From the NCBI GenBank assembly GCA_035759665.1, contig DASTUM010000137.1, positions 1 to 5,245 on the forward strand: DNA of 5,245 nucleotides. The letters run 5' to 3'. The notes below the pieces were generated by a model, which was not told the DNA's origin, searched no databases, and was given only the letters and a program-made list of their open reading frames with translations. This document shows, piece after piece, positions 1 to 4,419 of the stretch. This DNA is from Micavibrio_A sp035759665 (GTDB taxonomy: Bacteria > Pseudomonadota > Alphaproteobacteria > Micavibrionales > Micavibrionaceae). Position numbers and translations under genes: made by a program. Every line of letters begins with the position of its first letter. The stretch's first letter is position 1.

Positions 1-299
1 TTGGTAAAAAACTGACACTTCCAAGTTTTTACAAAAAAAGAATCGCCGATTTAAAGAGCGGAACCGTAGACGCAAATTTGTGGGATGCCGCGGGCACTTT
101 TATGGGGTACAATTACATAAGAAATTATGCGCTTGGAAGCATAATTTTTCTCTTAACCCCTCTAATATTTGGATTGTTATTCATCTTCCCCGGTCTTGTG
201 GGAACGCTGGCGGTTTTAATTATAGTTGGCGCAGCACAGTGGTTTTTAATTCCCGCCGTTCTAATACTTTGGATTTTTATTTTTGGAGATAAGAAATGA
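1..299 (+). CDS. Small membrane protein, 5'-truncated by the window edge
   Basis: The frame is open from the left edge (first full codon at base 3) to the TGA at 297-299, giving 98 visible codons, so the true start is probably outside the window. An in-window start at TTG 78 or ATG 102 is possible, but neither has a Shine-Dalgarno sequence. The first ~40 visible residues are polar and lysine-rich (KKLTLPSFYKKR). Two or three hydrophobic stretches follow, roughly residues 43-62, 65-78 and 81-94, and the protein ends in GDKK. This suggests a small inner-membrane protein with a soluble N-terminal part. I do not recognise a family. The region is clearly more AT-rich than the genes to its right, which may indicate horizontal acquisition or a fast-evolving accessory gene. 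Its stop codon overlaps the next ORF as ATGA. Confidence 0.6.
   Translation, partial: GKKLTLPSFYKKRIADLKSGTVDANLWDAAGTFMGYNYIRNYALGSIIFLLTPLIFGLLFIFPGLVGTLAVLIIVGAAQWFLIPAVLILWIFIFGDKK
285..288 (+). promoter_or_regulatory. Shine-Dalgarno for the 31-codon ORF
   Basis: GGAG lies 7 nt upstream of ATG 296, which is ideal spacing. It sits inside the end of the membrane-protein gene and is the main support for translation of the small ORF starting at 296. Confidence 0.5.
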
Positions 300-391
300 G
301 CAATGGACCTATCTGCGATTCTAAACTGCCCCCCAAGGAACTAAAACACGGGCCAGTCTTTAGCCGCTTTGAGAAGAGGATACGGGTATGA
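296..391 (+). CDS. Possible 31-residue small protein, overlapping both neighbours
   Basis: The ORF runs from ATG 296 to TGA 389-391 and encodes 31 residues, beginning MSNGPICDSK and ending FEKRIRV. The product is basic and has no membrane segment. Three things favour translation: a GGAG at 7-nt spacing, an ATGA overlap with the stop of the upstream membrane-protein gene, and a second ATGA overlap with the start of the exported-protein gene at 388. Such overlaps are typical of translational coupling. Against it, the ORF is short, I recognise no family, and a candidate stress promoter lies inside it. It could be a real small protein, a coupling leader peptide, or a chance ORF. Confidence 0.4.
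   Translation: MSNGPICDSKLPPKELKHGPVFSRFEKRIRV
337..361 (+). promoter_or_regulatory. Candidate EcfG (general stress sigma) promoter for the exported-protein gene
   Basis: GGAAC at 337-341 is followed after 16 nt by CTTT at 358-361. The alphaproteobacterial EcfG consensus is GGAAC, about 16-17 nt, then CGTT, so this is one mismatch away. Transcription would start near 368, about 20 nt upstream of ATG 388, leaving room for the ribosome binding site. The match is weaker than the one at 702-727. Confidence 0.35.
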
Positions 392-702
392 AAACGATCG
401 TTCTGGCCGCTGCCAGCCTGATGGCGCTGTCTGCAACTGCCCTTGCGCAAAGCGGCGAGCAGCAGACCTATTCCATCTACGGTTCTGCCCGCCCGAATTT
501 CCAGCAACAGGAAAACGCGCAGATAAACAACTACGTCGAATCCCAGCAGGTGGGTACACGCCGCATCTATCCGGGCCGTGAAGCCTATGGCCGCGATTTC
601 GGCCCGCTGACGCGCCACCCCGGCGATTACCGCGACGCGGTCGATCGCGGCCAGTGGCCTTCGGGCGGCGGCGTGGGTTCGCGCAACTTCTCCATCGAAT
701 AG
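388..702 (+). CDS. Small exported protein of unknown function
   Basis: This encodes 104 residues from ATG 388 to TAG 700-702. The start is well supported by AGAGG at 375-379, 8 nt upstream. The N-terminus is a standard Sec signal peptide: MK, a hydrophobic core (residues 4-18), then ALA-Q with predicted cleavage after residue 20. The mature protein of ~84 residues is glutamine-, arginine- and glycine-rich. It starts polar (SGEQQTYSIYGSARPN), has an aromatic/arginine middle (YPGREAYGRDFGPLTRHPGDYRD, part of residues 61-83) and ends in a glycine-rich tail. It has no lipobox, catalytic motif or further membrane segment, so a soluble periplasmic or secreted location is likely. I do not recognise the family. 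The candidate EcfG promoter and the stress gene downstream suggest an envelope-stress or stationary-phase role, but that is inference. Confidence 0.75.
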   Translation: MKTIVLAAASLMALSATALAQSGEQQTYSIYGSARPNFQQQENAQINNYVESQQVGTRRIYPGREAYGRDFGPLTRHPGDYRDAVDRGQWPSGGGVGSRNFSIE

Positions 703-727
703 GAACCGATCCTCCGGCCCGCCCGTT
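702..727 (+). promoter_or_regulatory. EcfG-type general stress promoter upstream of the stress-protein gene
   Basis: GGAAC at 702-706, overlapping the last base of the preceding stop codon, is followed after 17 nt by CGTT at 724-727. This agrees fully with the known alphaproteobacterial EcfG core (GGAAC, 16-17 nt, CGTT). Transcription would start near 733-736, leaving a leader of about 30 nt that includes AAGGAG. The position directly before a general-stress-like gene supports the call. Confidence 0.6.
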
Positions 728-752
728 GGTTCTTGCAGATCAAAATATTTGC

Positions 753-758
753 AAGGAG
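753..758 (+). promoter_or_regulatory. Ribosome binding site fixing the stress-protein start
   Basis: AAGGAG lies 6 nt upstream of ATG 765. This selects 765 over the longer in-frame start at 654, which would lie inside the preceding gene and would add 37 unlikely residues. Confidence 0.85.
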
Positions 759-764
759 CCAACA

Positions 765-1259
765 ATGACAAATCATGTAACAGCCACGTTCAAAACCCGC
801 GCCGCCGCCGAAGAGGCAGTCGATCAATTGATTTCGGCCGGATTTTTCCAGGAAGATATTTCCCTTCTGGTCACCGATACGACGCGCGGCGCCTCGTTCG
901 CGATCGAGTCCGGGGATAAATCGCAATCCTACGAAGCCACGGGCGCGGAAGCGGGCGGCGCTTTCGGCGCGATCACGGCGCTGCTGATCGCCGCCTCCGT
1001 TATCCCATCGGGCGGTCTGGGCCTCGTCGCCATCGGCCCTCTGGCTGCGACGTTTGTCGGGCTTGGCGCGGGCGGTCTGGCCGGCGGTCTCGTCGGCGCG
1101 TTGATAGGCGCGGGCATACCCGAACACGAAGCCAAGGTCTTTGAAAAGGATGTTCGGGGCGGCAATATTCTTCTGGCGGTCGCCTGCGACAACAAAGACG
1201 AGGCAAAACTGGCCGAGAAGACGCTGAAAGACACCGACGCGCTCAAAATCGCGGCCTGA
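765..1259 (+). CDS. General stress protein-like (YflT-type N-terminus, glycine-rich hydrophobic core)
   Basis: This encodes 164 residues. Residues 1-40 (TATFKTRAAAEEAVDQLISA, then GFFQEDISLLV) match the pattern of the YflT / general stress protein 17M domain: a beta strand, a helix carrying an AAEEAVDQL-type motif, and a second strand. Residues ~62-113 form a long glycine- and alanine-rich hydrophobic stretch with GAGGLAGGLVGALIGAGIP, a glycine-zipper pattern that could insert in or associate with a membrane. The GIPEHEAKVFEKDVRGGN segment and the following strand (ILLAVAC) resemble the C-terminal half of many bacterial stress-induced proteins of this kind. The biochemical role of the family is not well defined. 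An EcfG-like promoter 38 nt upstream and a strong terminator 18 nt downstream suggest a monocistronic, stress-induced gene. Identification is by remembered pattern, not by a search. Confidence 0.75.
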   Translation: MTNHVTATFKTRAAAEEAVDQLISAGFFQEDISLLVTDTTRGASFAIESGDKSQSYEATGAEAGGAFGAITALLIAASVIPSGGLGLVAIGPLAATFVGLGAGGLAGGLVGALIGAGIPEHEAKVFEKDVRGGNILLAVACDNKDEAKLAEKTLKDTDALKIAA

Positions 1260-1277
1260 TCCGATTTTGCAAGCAGG

Positions 1278-1303
1278 AGCCCCGCCGAAAGGCGGGGCTT
1301 TTT
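1278..1303 (+). terminator. Intrinsic terminator after the stress-protein gene
   Basis: A perfect 9-bp stem, AGCCCCGCC (1278-1286) with GGCGGGGCT (1291-1299), closes a GAAA tetraloop and is followed by TTTT (1300-1303). It lies 18 nt after the stop codon and separates the stress gene from recN. Confidence 0.92.
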
Positions 1304-1330
1304 GCATATGGAGGCGGAAATCTGCCTTTC

Positions 1331-1360
1331 TTGACGGGCAGGGCCTAACACAAGTACTCT
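1331..1360 (+). promoter_or_regulatory. Candidate distal sigma70 promoter for recN
   Basis: TTGACG (1331-1336, five of six to the -35 consensus) is followed after 18 nt by TACTCT (1355-1360, a poor -10). It would give a 5' leader of about 60 nt. It is weaker overall than the proximal pair at 1374-1402, and the two are alternatives. Confidence 0.25.
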
Positions 1361-1361
1361 A

Positions 1362-1378
1362 GTTAACAGCTTCTTAAC
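1362..1378 (+). repeat. 11-bp-period TTAAC direct repeat upstream of recN (possible operator)
   Basis: GTTAAC (1362-1367) and CTTAAC (1373-1378) are direct copies spaced 11 bp apart, about one helical turn, and overlap the candidate -35 of the proximal recN promoter. The usual alphaproteobacterial LexA box (GTTC, 7 nt, GTTC) has the same 11-bp period but a different sequence. It may be a diverged operator or chance in an AT-rich gap. Confidence 0.3.
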
Positions 1379-1402
1379 GAAGAAAAAGTATTCTTTTATA
1401 TC
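1374..1402 (+). promoter_or_regulatory. Candidate proximal sigma70 promoter for recN
   Basis: TTAACG (1374-1379) is followed after 17 nt by TATATC (1397-1402), each matching four of six consensus bases at optimal spacing. Transcription would start near 1409, about 18 nt before ATG 1427. The spacer contains the inverted repeat AAGAA (1380-1384) / TTCTT (1391-1395). The region 1304-1426 is visibly AT-richer than its flanks, as expected for a promoter. Confidence 0.4.
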
Positions 1403-1426
1403 AACACTGAAGGCGTCTTTTTCTCC

Positions 1427-3157
1427 ATGCTCAAGAAACTCCGCATCGAACAGTTCGTGATTATCGACAAGCTCGATCTCGATCTTCAGACAGGCCTGAC
1501 GATCCTGACCGGGGAAACCGGCGCGGGTAAATCCATTTTGCTCGATGCGACGGGGCTTATTCTCGGCGATCCAAACGATGTGGAGGCCATCCGCACGGGG
1601 CAGGATGAATCGCTTATCGAAGGGGTGCTGACGCCGCCCGCCGACAATCCCGTATGGCCGTTTCTGGTGCAGCAGGGGATCGTGAGCGGCCCGCAACCGG
1701 AACTGACGGTTTACCGCACCATCCGCCGCAACGGCGGCGGCGACATCCGCGTCAACGGCAAGCCGGTCGATCTCGACACGCTCAAGAAGATGGGGACGTA
1801 TCTCGCCGAAATTCACGGCCAGTTCGCGAACCAGAGCCTGCTCGCGCCGGAAAACCAGCTGAACCTTCTCGACCTTTCCGGGAACTTCCCGCCAGAGATT
1901 TTCAAGAACGTCGCGGACGCGCTCGACCAGGTGCATCAATACACGAAGGAGCTGGAAGAAGAGAACCTCTTCCTCGCCAACCACAAGCGCGAGACGCCCA
2001 AGATCGAGGAAGTCTGCGGCAAGTTCGAGAAGCTGGGCATGACCTATGCCGGATACGTCAACGACACGGTCAACGAATATGCGCGTTTGCTTACGGCGAA
2101 AGAAACATCGGAAACCTTTCAGTCCATCCTGGCGCAGCTTATTTCCGCGAACGGCGTTGTTATGTCGCTGTCCGGTTCCGCCGCCATCATCGAGCGCAAC
2201 CCGAACCTCGAGGAAGAGAAAATGGAGGTCCTGCTGGGCCACCTGAAAACCTCGCTGGAACATTCGCGCGCGGCGGTTACAGAAATGCGCCGCATTGCGC
2301 CGGACTATGATATCGACACCGAACCGATTTACCGCCTCGAAGCCATCCTTGAAGGCCTCAAGCGGATCGCCAAGGAAAACAAGCTGCAATTCGAAGATCT
2401 GGCGACTTTCTGGGAAGACCGCACGACGAAACTCGCCCGCCTGCGCGCAGGCCGCGAGACGATCAAGCGTTTGCAGGATCAGTTGATCGAGGCGAAGAAC
2501 AATTACCGCCACCACGCCCACATCCTCCACGAAAAACGCGTGGTCGCGGGCGAAGAACTCAGTGCGGAAATCACGAGAGAGCTTGCGCCGCTAAAACTCA
2601 ACAAGGCCGAATTCAAGGTCGTGGTGGAGGAGCGCGCCAACATGACATGGACGGCCAAAGGCCTCGACCATGTCGTCTTCACCGCGCGGATGAACCCCGG
2701 TATGCCTTTCAGCCCGGTGTCGGAAACGGCGTCCGGCGGGGAATTGGCCCGTCTTATTCTGGCGCTCAAAGTGGTGGTGCAGAAAGTCCAGACCATACCG
2801 ACCCTCATCTTCGACGAAGTCGATACGGGTATCGGCGGCGCGGCTGCGGCGGCGGTGGGCGAACGCCTTGCACTTCTCGCCGAAAGCACGCAGGTTCTGG
2901 TCATCACGCACTCCCCACAGGTGGCCTCGCGCGGCGACCTCCACCTGCACGTCAGCAAGAAGACCGACGGTATCACCACGCTCTCGGTGGTCAATCAGCT
3001 TACTCACGATGAGCGCGTCGACGAAATCTCCCGTATGCTCGCCGGCGACAAGATCACGACCGAAGCGACGGCGGCGGCGCAAAGCCTTATCAACGAATCC
3101 AAAAACGCCGCGTCGGCAAGGCGCGGCAGCGGCGGCGGCCAGCAGGCCAGCATCTGA
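1427..3157 (+). CDS. recN: DNA repair protein RecN
   Basis: This encodes 576 residues, close to the usual RecN length (~550-560). RecN is a cytoplasmic SMC-like ATPase that acts early in double-strand-break repair, holding DNA ends together for RecA-dependent recombination. The N-terminal half-domain begins with the family pattern LRIEQFVIIDKLDLDL and carries Walker A GETGAGKS at residues 29-36. A Q-loop region (GQFANQSLL) lies near residue 134. A long charged, helical middle (~160-370) is the expected coiled coil. The C-terminal half-domain has the ABC signature SGGE at 436-439, Walker B TLIFDEVD at 459-466 followed by TGIGG, and the switch histidine in ITHSPQ (H495). All ATPase motifs are intact. 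The C-terminal tail is low-complexity (GSGGGQQ). A weak GAAGG lies 13 nt before the ATG, so initiation may be modest. The gene is flanked by terminators and appears monocistronic. Confidence 0.97.
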   Translation: MLKKLRIEQFVIIDKLDLDLQTGLTILTGETGAGKSILLDATGLILGDPNDVEAIRTGQDESLIEGVLTPPADNPVWPFLVQQGIVSGPQPELTVYRTIRRNGGGDIRVNGKPVDLDTLKKMGTYLAEIHGQFANQSLLAPENQLNLLDLSGNFPPEIFKNVADALDQVHQYTKELEEENLFLANHKRETPKIEEVCGKFEKLGMTYAGYVNDTVNEYARLLTAKETSETFQSILAQLISANGVVMSLSGSAAIIERNPNLEEEKMEVLLGHLKTSLEHSRAAVTEMRRIAPDYDIDTEPIYRLEAILEGLKRIAKENKLQFEDLATFWEDRTTKLARLRAGRETIKRLQDQLIEAKNNYRHHAHILHEKRVVAGEELSAEITRELAPLKLNKAEFKVVVEERANMTWTAKGLDHVVFTARMNPGMPFSPVSETASGGELARLILALKVVVQKVQTIPTLIFDEVDTGIGGAAAAAVGERLALLAESTQVLVITHSPQVASRGDLHLHVSKKTDGITTLSVVNQLTHDERVDEISRMLAGDKITTEATAAAQSLINESKNAASARRGSGGGQQASI

Positions 3158-3177
3158 TCCGGATAAAATCTATGACG

Positions 3178-3201
3178 AACGCGCCCTTGAGGCGCGTTTT
3201 T
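3178..3201 (+). terminator. Intrinsic terminator after recN
   Basis: AACGCGCC (3178-3185) pairs with GGCGCGTT (3191-3198) around a 5-nt loop, and the stem runs into a T5 tract (3197-3201). It lies 20 nt after the recN stop. The hairpin also lies downstream of the opposing tRNA, but it has no T-run on the minus strand. Confidence 0.85.
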
Positions 3202-3230
3202 CGTTGGCGGCTGCGATGACTTGGAAAAAT

Positions 3231-3307
<77 letters not shown>

Positions 3308-3325
3308 ACCCATAGGAATGGGGGT

Positions 3326-3355
3326 TTTATAAGGGATAGGATAGGGGTTTGTCCA
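3326..3355 (-). promoter_or_regulatory. Candidate promoter for tRNA-Pro
   Basis: On the minus strand TGGACA (plus 3350-3355) is followed after 18 nt by TATAAA (plus 3326-3331, five of six to the -10 consensus). Transcription would start near 3319, about 12 nt before the tRNA. This fits a separately transcribed stable RNA between recN and the prenyl synthase gene. Confidence 0.5.
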
Positions 3356-3360
3356 GCCCC

Positions 3361-4377
3361 TTAGAATTCCCGCTCGACCGTGTAGAGGGCGAGGGCGTCC
3401 AGCGTGGCGCGGAAGGGGGAATCCGGCGCTTCGGCAAGGGCTTCGCGGGCTTTTTGGGCGTAACGGCGGGCCATGGCGTGGGCGTCTTTGAGGGCGCTGT
3501 GGCGTTCGAACAGGGACTGAGCGCGGATCAGGTCGGAATCATCCTGTTCCTTGTCTTCCATCGTTCGCTTCCAGAAGGTGCGCTCTTCGGCGTTCGCTTT
3601 TTGCAAAGCGAGGATGACGGGCGCGGTCATTTTGCCTTCGCGGAAATCGTCGCCCACTGTTTTGCCGAGTTTTTCCTGTTTCGCGCTGTAGTCGAGGATG
3701 TCGTCGGCTATCTGGAACGCGATGCCGAGATTGAGGCCGTATTCGGCCATGATGCGCGCGGCGTTGAGATCGGTGCCGGAGATGAGAGGGCCGACTTCGC
3801 AGGCGGCGGCGAACAAGGCCGCGGTCTTACCTCTTATGACTTCAAGATATTCGTCCATCGACGTGTCGAGATTGCCTTGAATGGAAAGCTGCAGAACCTC
3901 GCCCTGCGCGATGATCGCGGAGGCGTCGGAGAGGGTTTTCAGGACATGCAGGTTTCCGTCTTCGACCATGAGCTGGAACGCGCGGGAGAACAGGAAATCG
4001 CCGACAAGGACGCTGGCCTCGTTTCCGAAAACCTCGTTCGCGGATTTCTGGCCGCGGCGTTCCTCGCTGTCATCGACAACGTCGTCGTGGAGCAGGGTCG
4101 CGGTATGGATGAATTCGACGGCGGTGGCGAGGCGGTGGGCGCGGATCATATCGCCGCCGTAAACGGCCGCCGCCGCCAGTGTCATCAGGGGGCGAATGCG
4201 TTTGCCGCCGGCCGCGATCAGGTAGCCCGCCAGTTCCCGGATCATCGGGACGGGGGATTCCATGCGCGCCAGGATCATGGCGTTGACGGCCTTGATATCC
4301 GCGTCCAGCAGGCGGGATAGCGTATCGAGCGGGCTTTCGCTTGAATTTCCGGCTTTTATGGGGTTTAACGCTGTCAT
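3361..4377 (-). CDS. ispB: Polyprenyl (octaprenyl/decaprenyl-type) diphosphate synthase
   Basis: This encodes 338 residues, normal for the long-chain trans-prenyltransferase family. The enzyme condenses isopentenyl diphosphate onto an allylic primer to make the ubiquinone side chain in the cytoplasm. The motifs are GGKRIRP (residues 57-63, substrate phosphate binding), the first aspartate-rich motif DDVVD (98-102) with the following ERRG, GKTA (183-186), FQIADDILD (221-229, second aspartate motif) and GDDFREGKMTAP (242-253). The residue five before the first Asp of DDVVD is alanine (A93), within HTATLLHDD, as in long-chain synthases and unlike the bulky aromatic of short-chain enzymes. Whether the product is C40 or C50 cannot be read from the sequence, and ddsA would be the equally valid name for C50. 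No good Shine-Dalgarno precedes ATG 4377. The gene diverges from the methyltransferase gene across 42 bp. No clear intrinsic terminator follows it. Confidence 0.93.
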   Translation of the reverse strand: MTALNPIKAGNSSESPLDTLSRLLDADIKAVNAMILARMESPVPMIRELAGYLIAAGGKRIRPLMTLAAAAVYGGDMIRAHRLATAVEFIHTATLLHDDVVDDSEERRGQKSANEVFGNEASVLVGDFLFSRAFQLMVEDGNLHVLKTLSDASAIIAQGEVLQLSIQGNLDTSMDEYLEVIRGKTAALFAAACEVGPLISGTDLNAARIMAEYGLNLGIAFQIADDILDYSAKQEKLGKTVGDDFREGKMTAPVILALQKANAEERTFWKRTMEDKEQDDSDLIRAQSLFERHSALKDAHAMARRYAQKAREALAEAPDSPFRATLDALALYTVEREF

Positions 4378-4385
4378 AGGCTTGA

Positions 4386-4391
4386 ATTAGA
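4386..4391 (-). promoter_or_regulatory. Candidate -10 element for ispB, implying a nearly leaderless mRNA
   Basis: On the minus strand TCTAAT (five of six to TATAAT) ends 8 nt before ATG 4377, so transcription would start within about 1-3 nt of the start codon. The -35 is poor (TTGCGG at 15-nt spacing). The lack of a Shine-Dalgarno sequence is consistent with leaderless initiation but does not prove it. Confidence 0.25.
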
Positions 4392-4419
4392 CCAGAGAAA
4401 GGCCCGCCGCAAGCGGTTT

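Noticed and set aside
654..764. Longer N-terminus for the stress protein starting at ATG 654
   Set aside because: It overlaps the end of the exported-protein gene and the EcfG promoter and adds 37 unlikely residues. ATG 765 has a perfect AAGGAG.
929..2530. Minus-strand open frame of 533 codons across the stress gene and recN
   Set aside because: It is antisense to recN, whose ATPase motifs are intact in the plus frame, and it crosses a strong terminator. Its product has no recognisable motif and its length reflects the high GC content.
3309..3328. Hairpin CCCAT/ATGGG followed by TTTT as a plus-strand terminator
   Set aside because: The stem is only 5 bp, a strong terminator for recN already lies upstream, and the T-run is better explained as the -10 region of the tRNA promoter on the other strand.
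3349..4320. Plus-strand open frame of 323 codons opposite the prenyl synthase gene
   Set aside because: It is the complement of a clear polyprenyl synthase with both aspartate motifs. Its translation is compositionally biased (Gly, Asp, Arg) and it lacks a ribosome binding site.
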